Assembly (NCBI RefSeq): GCF_014252095.1
Contig: NZ_CP059210.1
Span: 410,392-474,391, forward strand
DNA length: 64,000 nt
Direction of reading: 5' to 3'
Source of the DNA: Blattabacterium cuenoti
GTDB taxonomy: Bacteria; Bacteroidota; Bacteroidia; Flavobacteriales; Blattabacteriaceae
Under the pieces are notes generated by a model. That model had not been told where the DNA came from. It saw nothing but the letters and a program-made list of their open reading frames with translations, and did not search any database. The translations under genes and the position numbers were made by a program. Below are positions 57,010 to 64,000 of the stretch, one piece after another. Positions within the stretch are counted from its first letter, which is position 1. Each line of letters opens with the position of its first letter.

Positions 57010-57378
57010 TCATTTCAATTCCACATCAGCTCCTATTTCTTCAAGTTTATTTTTCAATTCTTCTGCTTCTTTTTTATCAATAGATTCTTTAATAACGTTT
57101 GGAACATTATCTACTAATTCTTTAGATTCTTTAAGCCCTTTTCCAGTAATTTCCTTAACTAATTTTACCACAGATAATTTAGAATTTCCTGATGATTTTA
57201 AGATTAAGTTAAAAATATGTTTTTCTTCTTTTTCTGAAGATTCTTTCTTCTTTTTTGAAGAATCAACAATCAAAGTATCAGATGGTTCAATTCCATACTC
57301 ATTTTTTAAGAGATTAGATAATTCATTAACTTGTTGAACAGTTAAATTAACCAATTGTTCTGCTAGTTTTTTTATCAT
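57010..57378 (-). CDS. rplL: 50S ribosomal protein L7/L12
   Basis: Flexible stalk protein that recruits translation factors. 122 residues: N-terminal dimer domain 'LAEQLVNLTVQQVNELSNLL', a Ser/Lys/Glu hinge, then the C-terminal factor-binding domain 'KLSVVKLVKEITGKGLKESK' and 'LVDNVPNVIKE'. 31 bp after rplJ and 47 bp before rpoB. Confidence 0.97.
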   Translation of the reverse strand: MIKKLAEQLVNLTVQQVNELSNLLKNEYGIEPSDTLIVDSSKKKKESSEKEEKHIFNLILKSSGNSKLSVVKLVKEITGKGLKESKELVDNVPNVIKESIDKKEAEELKNKLEEIGADVELK

Positions 57379-57408
57379 TTTATTATTTTTTTTTGTTAGA
57401 AAACACGT

Positions 57409-57945
57409 TTATTTTTTAGATATAGATAACGTTTTTAGAATTCTAAAAATCTGATTTTCTCCATTTTTTATGGATAAAATAACCTGTTCAATAGGGGATT
57501 GAAGCAATTTTAAAATATCTCTCATGAGATCCTTTTTAGATTTAATATTAATTAATATATCTAAATCTTTATTTCCAAAATAAAAAAACTCTTCTACATA
57601 TGCTCCTTTTAAATAAGGTTTTTCTGTTTTTTCTGAAACATGAAAATTTTTTATAATTTTTGATGGAATATTCCCTAAATCTGAATTACAAGCTAAAATA
57701 GAAGTATTCCCATTTAAAATAGAAAAAAAAGAATCTAATTTTTTATTTTTAATATTTTCTAAAGCTTTTTTCAATAAAGTATTTTTGATTACTTTCATTT
57801 GAATATTATATTCATAAAAATTCTTTCTAAGAATAAAAATTTGATTAGAATTTAAATCGGATATATCAATTAAATATATTGTATCATTATCCGATAATAT
57901 AGAAATTAATTTTGATAATTCTTTTCTTTTTTTTTCTTTCCTCAT
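57409..57945 (-). CDS. rplJ: 50S ribosomal protein L10
   Basis: Base of the L7/L12 stalk. 178 residues with 'VIKNTLLKKALENIK' near the middle (classic 'V.KNTL...A'), 'KPYLKGAYVEEFFYFG' and a C-terminal helix that would bind L7/L12 dimers. The ATG overlaps the rplA stop by 4 bp, leaving no space for a classical L10 leader at this junction. Confidence 0.95.
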   Translation of the reverse strand: MRKEKKRKELSKLISILSDNDTIYLIDISDLNSNQIFILRKNFYEYNIQMKVIKNTLLKKALENIKNKKLDSFFSILNGNTSILACNSDLGNIPSKIIKNFHVSEKTEKPYLKGAYVEEFFYFGNKDLDILINIKSKKDLMRDILKLLQSPIEQVILSIKNGENQIFRILKTLSISKK

Positions 57946-58640
57946 TTTTTTATAAAACTTTTAGAATCTACTAAAACACTAACACTCATAGAAGTCGATA
58001 AATAAATACTTTTTATATAAGATCCTTTAGAAGAAGAAGGTTTGCTACGAATAACTTTATTTATAAACGCCTTTACGTTATTTGATATTAATTGAGAATT
58101 AAAAGACACCCTCCCTATAGAAGCATGAATAATTCCATAACGATCCGTTTTAAAAGAAATCTTTCCAGATTTAATTTCCTTAATAGAGTTTCCTGGATTC
58201 ATAGAAACTGTATCCATTTGAGGATTTGGCATTAATCCCCTTGGTCCTAAGATTTTTCCTACAGGAATTAATTGATCCATAACAGACGGCATAGTTACAA
58301 TAACGTCAATATCCCGCCATCCAGATTTTATTTTTTCTAAATAATCCAATCCTACATAATCGGCCCCGGCTTCTTTAGCTTCCAATTCTTTATGTTTGGT
58401 AACTAGAGCTAAAACACGAACATTTCTTCCTGTTCCATGTGGTAATCGAACTGTACCCCGTACTATTTGATTTGGAAGACGTGTATCTATATTCAGATGA
58501 ACAGAAATATCCACTGAAGCGTTAAATCGAACAAAAGATATTTCTTTAAGAAGAATTGATGCTTCCTCTAGAGAATATTTCTTATTCTTATCAATTTTTT
58601 CCAGAATTTTTTTTCTATTTTTAGTTAACTTCTTTGACAT
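57942..58640 (-). CDS. rplA: 50S ribosomal protein L1
   Basis: L1 stalk protein that helps release E-site tRNA; in many bacteria also an autoregulator of rplK-rplA. 232 residues. Seen: 'VRGTVRLPHGTGRNVRVLAL', 'KEAGADYVG', 'TMPSVMDQLIPVGKILGPRG', 'LMPNPQMDTVS' and 'SIYLSTSMSVSV'. Starts 6 bp after rplK. Confidence 0.97.
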   Translation of the reverse strand: MSKKLTKNRKKILEKIDKNKKYSLEEASILLKEISFVRFNASVDISVHLNIDTRLPNQIVRGTVRLPHGTGRNVRVLALVTKHKELEAKEAGADYVGLDYLEKIKSGWRDIDVIVTMPSVMDQLIPVGKILGPRGLMPNPQMDTVSMNPGNSIKEIKSGKISFKTDRYGIIHASIGRVSFNSQLISNNVKAFINKVIRSKPSSSKGSYIKSIYLSTSMSVSVLVDSKSFIKK

Positions 58641-58646
58641 GAATAT

Positions 58647-59081
58647 TTATTTATCGACTTCTATTCCCATAGAACGTGCAGTTCCGGAGATCATAGATAT
58701 AGCAGAATCTATGGAAAAACAATTCATATCTTCCATTTTATTTTTTGCAATCATTCTAATTTGATCCAAACTAATTTTTCCAATTTTAGAACGATTTGGT
58801 TCTCTGGATCCTTTTTCTGCTTTTATCAGATTGATTAACTGAATAGATACAGGAGGTTGTTTAATTAGAAAAGAAAAAGATTTATCCTCATATACAGTAA
58901 TAATCACTGGACATATCTTCCCCTTCCATTTTTGAGTTCTAGAATTATATTGTTTACAAAATTCCATGATATTCACTCCTGAACTCCCTAAAATAGGACC
59001 AATAGGAGGTGCTGGATTAGCATTTCCTCCATTAATCTTTTGTATTTTTATTTTTTTTACTATTTTTTTTTGACTAACCAT
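58647..59081 (-). CDS. rplK: 50S ribosomal protein L11
   Basis: Part of the GTPase-associated centre. 144 residues: 'KIQKINGGNANPAPPIGPIL' (Pro-rich factor site), 'GSSGVNIMEFCKQYN', 'SFLIKQPPVS', 'KGSREPNRSKIGKISLDQIR' and 'GTARSMGIEV'. Ten bp after nusG. Full length. Confidence 0.98.
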   Translation of the reverse strand: MVSQKKIVKKIKIQKINGGNANPAPPIGPILGSSGVNIMEFCKQYNSRTQKWKGKICPVIITVYEDKSFSFLIKQPPVSIQLINLIKAEKGSREPNRSKIGKISLDQIRMIAKNKMEDMNCFSIDSAISMISGTARSMGIEVDK

Positions 59082-59090
59082 TATTCTATT

Positions 59091-59633
59091 CTAAATTTTC
59101 TCTACTTGTGTAAAATTCAATTCTAAGGGGGTTTTTCTTCCAAAAATCAAAACTGCTAATTCCAGTTTTCTTTTTTCTTCATGAATTTTCTCAATGGTTC
59201 CATTAAAACCATTAAAAGGACCGTCTATTACTTTTATCGTTTCTCCAACTACAAAAGGGATACTAAAATTTTCTTCTGATAATTGATCTATCTTTCCCAA
59301 CATTTTATTAACCTCTTCTTTTCTCATAGGAATAGCAGAACCCCCTTTTCCTTCACTTAAAAAATTTATCACACCAGGAACATTTTTGATAGCATGGACC
59401 GCTTCTCCCTCAAGAGAGACTTCTATCATAACATATCCTGGATAGTGCACTTTTTCCCTATGAATTTTTTTCCCTTTTCTCATTTGAATAACTTTTTCAA
59501 TGGGAACTAAAACCTTCCCAATATATTCTTGAAATCCATTATCTCTAATTTCATTCTCAATATAGGACTTTACCTTATTTTCTTGACCACTAATGGTTTT
59601 TAATACATACCATTTTCTTTCCAAATCACTCAT
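59091..59633 (-). CDS. nusG: Transcription termination/antitermination protein NusG
   Basis: Binds RNA polymerase, suppresses pausing and links it to ribosome or Rho. 180 residues from the ATG at 59633 (a TTG sits one codon earlier). NGN domain: 'KWYVLKTISGQENKVKSYIE', 'KVHYPGYVMIEV'; C-terminal KOW domain: 'FVVGETIKVIDGPFNGFNGT', then 'IFGRKTPLELNFTQVEKI'. secE-nusG-rplK is the standard order. Confidence 0.97.
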   Translation of the reverse strand: MSDLERKWYVLKTISGQENKVKSYIENEIRDNGFQEYIGKVLVPIEKVIQMRKGKKIHREKVHYPGYVMIEVSLEGEAVHAIKNVPGVINFLSEGKGGSAIPMRKEEVNKMLGKIDQLSEENFSIPFVVGETIKVIDGPFNGFNGTIEKIHEEKRKLELAVLIFGRKTPLELNFTQVEKI

Positions 59634-59641
59634 CAATATTT

Positions 59642-59830
59642 TTATTTTAAGGAAAATAATTTTTTAATAAAAAAAATAAAAAAACTATCCACTCCATATA
59701 AAAATAAGGATAAAAATATAGAAAAAAACGATACTATTATCGTAGTCATTTGTAAATCTACCCACCTAGGCCAAGTGATACAATAAACAAATTCATTGTA
59801 AATTTCCAAAAAAAAATTTTTTTTTTTCAT
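59642..59830 (-). CDS. secE: Preprotein translocase subunit SecE
   Basis: Small essential Sec channel subunit. 62 residues, the single-helix form: amphipathic 'FFLEIYNEFVYCITWPRWVD' with the conserved Trp-Pro, then one membrane helix 'MTTIIVSFFSIFLSLFLYGV' ending in a short hydrophobic tail. Lies between nusG and tRNA-Trp. Confidence 0.95.
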   Translation of the reverse strand: MKKKNFFLEIYNEFVYCITWPRWVDLQMTTIIVSFFSIFLSLFLYGVDSFFIFFIKKLFSLK

Positions 59831-59850
59831 TCTTTACCTACGATTTATCG

Positions 59851-59923
59851 CACGGATGGTAAGAATCGAACTTACGACATTCGGTTTTGGAGACCGAGGC
59901 TCTACCAACTGAGCTACATCCGT
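59851..59923 (-). tRNA. tRNA-Trp (CCA)
   Basis: 73-nt cloverleaf: acceptor ACGGATG/CATCCGT, D arm GCTC...GAGC, anticodon arm TCGGT-CTCCAAA-ACCGA with anticodon CCA, T arm GTAAG-TTCGATT-CTTAC. No encoded CCA end. Sits between tuf and secE, as in most Bacteroidota. Confidence 0.96.
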
Positions 59924-59934
59924 ATTATTATATA

Positions 59935-61122
59935 TTAATCCATAATCTTAGTAACTTGTCCTGCACCAACAGTCTTTCCTCCTTCACGAATAGCAAAACG
60001 CAAATTTTCACTTAAAGCTACCGGTTGATGTAAATATACTTCCATAGAAATATTATCTCCAGGCATCACCATTTCTATTCCATCGGACAGATGAATTTCT
60101 CCCGTAACATCTGTCGTTCTCAAATAAAATTGTGGACGATATTTATCATGAAAAGGTGTATGTCGACCCCCTTCTTCTTTTGTAAGAATATAAACTTCCG
60201 CTTTAAATTTCTTATGAGGTTTTATAGATCCTGGTTTTCCAATAACCATTCCACGTCGGATATCTTTTTTTTCTATTCCACGCAATAAAAGTCCTACATT
60301 ATCTCCAGCTTGACCTTTATCCAAAATTTTACGAAACATTTCTACTCCTGTTACTGTAGATGAGAGTTTTTCTTCTCCCATTCCAATAATATCAACTAAA
60401 TCCCCTGTATGAATGATTCCACTTTCAATACGACCAGTAGCTACTGTTCCTCTTCCTGTAATGGTAAATACATCTTCTACTGGCATTAAAAATTCTTTAT
60501 CCAGTTCTCGAACTGGTTCTGGAATATATTCATCTAATACATTCATCAATTCTTGTATTTTTTCTACCCATTTTTTTTCTCCATTTAAAGCCCCTAAGGC
60601 AGATCCTTTAATCATAGGAATATTATCTCCATCATATTCATATTTAGAAAGCAACTCTCGAATTTCCATTTCTACTAATTCCAATAATTCTGGATCATCT
60701 ACTTGATCTACTTTATTCATAAAAACAACTATTTTAGGAACTCCCACTTGACGGGCTAATAAAATATGTTCTCTAGTTTGAGGCATCGGTCCGTCTGTAG
60801 CTGCAACCACTAAAATAGCTCCATCCATTTGAGCGGCTCCCGTAATCATATTTTTAATATAATCTGCATGTCCTGGACAGTCTACATGGGCATAATGTCT
60901 CTTCATGGTTTCATATTCTACATGAGAAGTATTAATAGTTATTCCTCTAGCTTTTTCCTCTGGAGCATTATCAATTGCATCAAAGCTTTTCTCCTCTGCT
61001 AATCCTATTTCTGATAATACTTTTGTAATAGCAGCTGTTAAAGTTGTTTTTCCATGATCTACGTGACCAGTTGTACCTATATTTAAATGTGGCTTGTCAC
61101 GTTTAAATTTTTCTTTTGCCAT
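59935..61122 (-). CDS. tuf: Elongation factor Tu
   Basis: GTPase delivering aminoacyl-tRNA to the ribosome. 395 residues. G1 'GHVDHGKT', the switch region '[18 protein letters not shown]', G3 'DCPGHADY', G4 'NKVD', '[13 protein letters not shown]', and domain 3 '[19 protein letters not shown]'. Only tuf copy in this window. Flanked by four tRNAs upstream and tRNA-Trp downstream. Confidence 0.99.
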   Translation of the reverse strand: MAKEKFKRDKPHLNIGTTGHVDHGKTTLTAAITKVLSEIGLAEEKSFDAIDNAPEEKARGITINTSHVEYETMKRHYAHVDCPGHADYIKNMITGAAQMDGAILVVAATDGPMPQTREHILLARQVGVPKIVVFMNKVDQVDDPELLELVEMEIRELLSKYEYDGDNIPMIKGSALGALNGEKKWVEKIQELMNVLDEYIPEPVRELDKEFLMPVEDVFTITGRGTVATGRIESGIIHTGDLVDIIGMGEEKLSSTVTGVEMFRKILDKGQAGDNVGLLLRGIEKKDIRRGMVIGKPGSIKPHKKFKAEVYILTKEEGGRHTPFHDKYRPQFYLRTTDVTGEIHLSDGIEMVMPGDNISMEVYLHQPVALSENLRFAIREGGKTVGAGQVTKIMD

Positions 61123-61162
61123 GATAGTTTCTAAAATTTTTAATAATTCTTTTTCAAGAAAA

Positions 61163-61234
<72 letters not shown>

Positions 61235-61256
61235 CTTCATTCATAATAATAAGTAG

Positions 61257-61329
61257 AGCGGAAGACGGGATTCGAACCCGCGACATTCAACTTGGAAGGC
61301 TGATGCTCTACCAACTGAGCTACTTCCGC
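61257..61329 (-). tRNA. tRNA-Gly (TCC)
   Basis: 73-nt cloverleaf: acceptor GCGGAAG/CTTCCGC, anticodon arm TCAGC-CTTCCAA-GTTGA with anticodon TCC, T arm with GGGTTCGAATCCC. Confidence 0.96.
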
Positions 61330-61335
61330 CTAATA

Positions 61336-61419
61336 TGGGGAGAACAGGATTCGAACCTGTGAAGGCAAAGCCAACAGATTTACAGTCTGTCCTCGTTAAC
61401 CAAACTTGAGTATCTCCCC
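61336..61419 (-). tRNA. tRNA-Tyr (GTA)
   Basis: 84-nt class II tRNA with a long variable arm: acceptor GGGGAGA/TCTCCCC, anticodon arm ACAGA-CTGTAAA-TCTGT with anticodon GTA, T arm ACAGG-TTCGAAT-CCTGT. Only 11 bp separate it from the next tRNA upstream. Confidence 0.96.
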
Positions 61420-61430
61420 CTCCAAAAAAA

Positions 61431-61504
61431 AGCCGGTGGAGGGATTCGAACCCACGACCCCGAGATTACAAATCACGTGCTCTTGCCACCTGAGCTACAC
61501 CGGC
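61431..61504 (-). tRNA. tRNA-Thr (TGT), with two stem mismatches
   Basis: 74-nt cloverleaf, first in the cluster: acceptor GCCGGTG/CACCGGC, anticodon loop TTTGTAA with anticodon TGT. The anticodon stem CGTGA/TCTCG has a T-T mismatch at the middle pair (29:41), and the T stem GTGGG/CCCTC has a T-T mismatch at its second pair (50:64). Otherwise canonical, including TTCGAAT. Confidence 0.93.
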
Positions 61505-61565
61505 TATTTTTATTTTATCATACGAATTAAATAGTTATTCCCTAACTATGGAAATCAGGTAGGTA

Positions 61566-61596
61566 CAAATCTATAGAGATTTTTATAATTCTCAAA
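61566..61596 (-). promoter_or_regulatory. Promoter of the tRNA-tuf-secE-nusG-rpl-rpoBC block
   Basis: Minus strand carries TTTG at 61596-61593, a 19-bp spacer, then TAGATTTG at 61573-61566: both the -33 and -7 elements of the Bacteroidota housekeeping consensus at the right spacing. It lies about 60 bp before the first tRNA and just beyond the lspA stop. It is the best two-element promoter match I found in the window. Confidence 0.7.
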
Positions 61597-61609
61597 AAAA
61601 TAATGACTC

Positions 61610-62257
61610 TCAAAAAATTTTTACATGTTTGATTTTATTTTTAAAAATAAACAATAAAACAACTCCGAGAAATATCACAAGATCAGATAAATTGAAAACG
61701 GGCTTAAAGAAATGAAAATGCTCACCCCCCCAAAATGGAATCCAATCCGGGATGTAAGTATCTATTATCGGAAAATAAAACATGTCTACTACGCATCCTT
61801 CCATGAAATTTGCATATCCCTTATTGGATAGAAGATGAAAATTTATTTTAGACACCCCTGCATAAGAAATCCATTTATGAGATCCTTTATCATAAATAGT
61901 TCCTGTATCAAATAACAATCCATATAAGACACTATCCAAAAAATTTCCCATAGCTCCCGATAAGATAAAAGTGGTAGGAATTATTAAATAATTAGAAGAT
62001 TTTATTTTGATTTTTTTGTAAAGAAAAATAGAGAGAAAAACAACTAGTATAATACGAAAAATACTTAAAAGAATTTTTCCTAAATATCCAGGAGCTAGAT
62101 AAATCCCATAGGCCATTCCAGGATTTTCTACAAAAAAAATCCAAAAAAATGGAAAAATAGATACTCCACTTTCCAATTCAAAATGAGTTTTTACATAAAT
62201 TTTTAAAATTTGATCTGTTAATAAAATAGAGAAAATACTTAGAAAAATTTTTTTCAA
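61610..62257 (-). CDS. lspA: Lipoprotein signal peptidase (signal peptidase II)
   Basis: Aspartic protease of the inner membrane that cuts prolipoproteins before the lipidated Cys. 215 residues, longer than the E. coli enzyme through a Bacteroidota-type insert. Four hydrophobic helices; catalytic Asps in 'SGAMGNFLDSVLYG' and 'FNLSDLVIFLG'; also 'VVDMFYFP'. Starts at TTG overlapping the preceding stop (TTGA). Substrates in this window include BamD. Confidence 0.93.
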   Translation of the reverse strand: MKKIFLSIFSILLTDQILKIYVKTHFELESGVSIFPFFWIFFVENPGMAYGIYLAPGYLGKILLSIFRIILVVFLSIFLYKKIKIKSSNYLIIPTTFILSGAMGNFLDSVLYGLLFDTGTIYDKGSHKWISYAGVSKINFHLLSNKGYANFMEGCVVDMFYFPIIDTYIPDWIPFWGGEHFHFFKPVFNLSDLVIFLGVVLLFIFKNKIKHVKIF

Positions 62258-62442
62258 AAAATTAGAAATTTACTTTTTTTTTCAACTCTCCTTTTTCCTT
62301 CAATACTGAAAATAGTATGCGGAACTGCCATTAAACGTGATTTTTGATCCTTAATAAAGGATTCTATAAGGATTAACAAATCTTGTTTAGCTTTTTCTAG
62401 TTTTTCAAGTATCAGTTTCCGAAACTCATTCCTCTCTTCCAT
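62254..62442 (-). CDS. DksA/TraR-family protein, internally deleted
   Basis: 62 residues. The start 'FRKLILEKLEKAKQDLLILI' matches the N-terminal coiled coil, and the end 'KDQKSRLMAVPHTIFSIEGK' matches the C-terminus ('IPKERLRLVPHATLSIEAK') of flavobacterial DksA/TraR proteins of about 126 residues. The middle, including the zinc-finger cysteines, is missing without loss of frame. It lies between ileS and lspA, the conserved place of that gene. Intact frame, ATG start and A/T use like its neighbours; function without the zinc finger is doubtful. Confidence 0.75.
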   Translation of the reverse strand: MEERNEFRKLILEKLEKAKQDLLILIESFIKDQKSRLMAVPHTIFSIEGKRRVEKKSKFLIF

Positions 62443-62469
62443 CGAAGATCTTTGTTTTTATTTTCATTT

Positions 62470-64000
62470 TTATATGTTTTCGATTTTCCGAATCAATATA
62501 CATATGGAATTTTCTTCATAATTAACCATTATTCCTTTTTTTTCTATGTTTTCTTCTAACGAAATATCTACAGATAGAGTTTCTTGACAAATATATTTTT
62601 TGTGTTTCTGTATAAGAGATTTTATATTTTGAATGGCATTTATATGGATTAATATTTTTTCTACAACCTTATAGTTACACTTTTTTCTCAGTTTTTGTAT
62701 CTCCCTAACCAATTCTCTTATAAACCCTTCTTCCCAAAGAGAATTATTAATGCGAAGATCTAGAGCGATTGTCAATTCCTTATCAAATAAAATAGACCAA
62801 TTTTTAATAATTTCAGTGGTTATTTTAACATCTTTTAAAAAAAGTACAACCTTTTCTCCTTGAAGAAAAAAAACATATTTCTTTTTAATTTCTATTTCCT
62901 GGATCTCTTTCTGAGTGAATCTTTTGATGATATCAGAAATTTTTTGAGTTTTATTTCCAAATCTAGGACCTAGAGATCTATAATTTGGTTGAATACGCTT
63001 TTTTAATTCTAAAGATTTAGGAGAATCCGGATATTCGATTTCCTTTACATTAATTTCTTGTTTAAGAATTTCAGATATTTTTTGTAATTCTAAACGTATT
63101 TTAGGATCATGAACTAAAACAAGTAATTTTTGTAAAGGTTGACGAATTTTTATCCTATTCTTTTTTCTAACAGAAAAAACCATCGTAGTAATTTTCTGAA
63201 CAATAACCATTTTTTTTTCCAATTCTTTATTGACAAAATTGGAATTATAAATTGGAAAATCAGCTAAATGAATACTTTCAAAATTTTCTTTTTTTGTAAC
63301 AGAGTTTAAATCCATATATAATTTCTCTGAAAAAAATGGAGTAATAGGAGAAATTAATTTAGCAATTGTAATCAAACATTTATAAAGAATCTGATACGCA
63401 GATATTTTACTTTTCGCATATTCTTCTTTCCAAAATCTTCTTCTACATAACCTGACATACCAATTACTTAACTTATCTAATACAAAAGAAAAAATAAAAC
63501 GAGCAGCTTTAGTAGGATTATAATTTGAATAATGTTCATCTACTATCTTAATCATTGTATTCAATTCAGAAAGAATCCAAAAATCTAATTCTGTGTTATG
63601 TTCTGAATAACAATCTTCTTCTTTATAGAAAAATCCGTCTATATTAGCATATAAAACAAAAAAAGAATAAATATTGTAAAGAGTTCCAAAAAATTTCTTG
63701 ACCCCTGTATGAATTTCTTTTATGTTAAATTTTAAATTATCCCAAGGTTCAGAATTAAATATAATATACCAACGGATAGCATCCGGTCCATAATCTTCTA
63801 TTAAATTGAATGGATTTATAGTATTTCCTTTGCTTTTAGACATTTTATGTCCTTTTTCATCCAAAACTAAACCAGTAGATATAACATTTTTATATGCTTT
63901 AGAATTAAATAAAATAGAACTAATAACATGTAATGTAAAAAACCATCCTCTTGTTTGATCTATCCCTTCTGCAATAAAATCTGCGGGAAAAACTAAATTT
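62470..64000 (-). CDS. ileS: Isoleucyl-tRNA synthetase, C-terminal half (N-terminus beyond window)
   Basis: About 509 C-terminal residues are visible; the Bacteroidota enzyme is around 1,100. At the right edge the frame reads 'NLVFPADFIAEGIDQTRGWF', then 'STGLVLDEKGHKMSKSKGNT' with the KMSKS loop, 'YGPDAIRWYI', 'NWYVRLCRRRFW' at the start of the anticodon-binding domain, and 'SPITPFFSEKLY'. No C-terminal zinc-binding cysteines, as in the type 2 (eukaryote-like) form. Cut by the window, not by mutation. Followed by the small DksA-like gene and lspA. Confidence 0.95.
   Translation of the reverse strand, partial: NLVFPADFIAEGIDQTRGWFFTLHVISSILFNSKAYKNVISTGLVLDEKGHKMSKSKGNTINPFNLIEDYGPDAIRWYIIFNSEPWDNLKFNIKEIHTGVKKFFGTLYNIYSFFVLYANIDGFFYKEEDCYSEHNTELDFWILSELNTMIKIVDEHYSNYNPTKAARFIFSFVLDKLSNWYVRLCRRRFWKEEYAKSKISAYQILYKCLITIAKLISPITPFFSEKLYMDLNSVTKKENFESIHLADFPIYNSNFVNKELEKKMVIVQKITTMVFSVRKKNRIKIRQPLQKLLVLVHDPKIRLELQKISEILKQEINVKEIEYPDSPKSLELKKRIQPNYRSLGPRFGNKTQKISDIIKRFTQKEIQEIEIKKKYVFFLQGEKVVLFLKDVKITTEIIKNWSILFDKELTIALDLRINNSLWEEGFIRELVREIQKLRKKCNYKVVEKILIHINAIQNIKSLIQKHKKYICQETLSVDISLEENIEKKGIMVNYEENSICILIRKIENI

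Overview
The window is a gene-dense, very AT-rich piece of a reduced Bacteroidota (Flavobacteriales) genome. The best fit is a Blattabacterium-type cockroach endosymbiont or a close relative. Three things support this. Gene neighbourhoods are flavobacterial: rplM-rpsI-rpsB-tsf; rsfS-ftsH-cdsA-psd; pyrG-yidC; adk-obg; bamD-rpoZ; miaB-sigma54 regulator-lptE-secG; DUF3276-ABC-nusB-yajC-coaE; four tRNAs-tuf-tRNA-Trp-secE-nusG; ileS-dksA-lspA. Promoters look like the Bacteroidota type, with TAnnTTTG -7 boxes. Gene content is almost all housekeeping, with no insertion sequences, phage or CRISPR. Species assignment is inference.

Layout. 1-4.5 kb (minus): map (cut by the left edge), gpmI, tsf, rpsB, rpsI, rplM. 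4.7-6.6 kb (plus): dnaK. 6.6-14.8 kb: phospholipid genes psd and cdsA, ftsH, rsfS, then birA (plus), yidC and pyrG. 14.88-14.98 kb: the SRP RNA, followed by clpX. 16.2-22.8 kb (mostly minus): obg, adk, lpdA, tal (plus), rpoZ, bamD, ferritin, dapA, an RRM protein. 23.0-29.8 kb (plus): pncB, miaB, a sigma-54-type regulator, an LptE-like protein, secG, groES, groEL. 29.8-38.3 kb: kdsC, DUF3276, an MsbA-type ABC exporter, nusB, yajC, coaE, the tiny ribosomal protein THX, a membrane metallopeptidase, ndh, menF and a hotdog thioesterase. 38.6-45.8 kb (plus): idi, a PTPS/QueD-family enzyme, gcvT, a MATE transporter, deaD, aroC, a frameshifted miaA, with tRNA-Val antisense at its end. 45.9-48.9 kb: folC and glnS. 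48.9-61.6 kb (minus): one long transcription/translation block, tRNA-Thr-Tyr-Gly-Thr-tuf-tRNA-Trp-secE-nusG-rplK-rplA-rplJ-rplL-rpoB-rpoC, with a recognisable promoter at its head. 61.6-64 kb (minus): lspA, a shrunken DksA/TraR protein, and the C-terminal half of ileS, cut by the right edge.

Genes are tightly packed: many stop/start overlaps of 4 bp, convergent genes touching or overlapping, and no gap above 300 bp without a gene or RNA. Most genes serve protein synthesis, folding and envelope assembly. Metabolic enzymes cover lysine/DAP, shikimate, CoA, NAD, menaquinone, lipid and one-carbon metabolism.

Most interesting signals: (1) a near-identical inverted repeat, core CATTATGRCATAATG, stands before the miaB/sigma-54-regulator operon and dnaK, with a variant before groESL; dnaK and groES also carry sigma-54-like promoter matches at the same distance from their start codons, suggesting a chaperone regulon run by the neighbouring NtrC-family regulator. 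(2) miaA is split by a one-base shift in an A11 tract and its restored frame runs antisense into tRNA-Val. (3) glnS and the MATE gene have no ATG/GTG/TTG ahead of essential sequence; AUA sits where homologues begin. (4) The DksA/TraR protein has lost its zinc-finger middle, and tRNA-Thr(TGT) carries U-U mismatches in two stems. I counted bases by eye, so single-base positions inside long homopolymers may be off by one.
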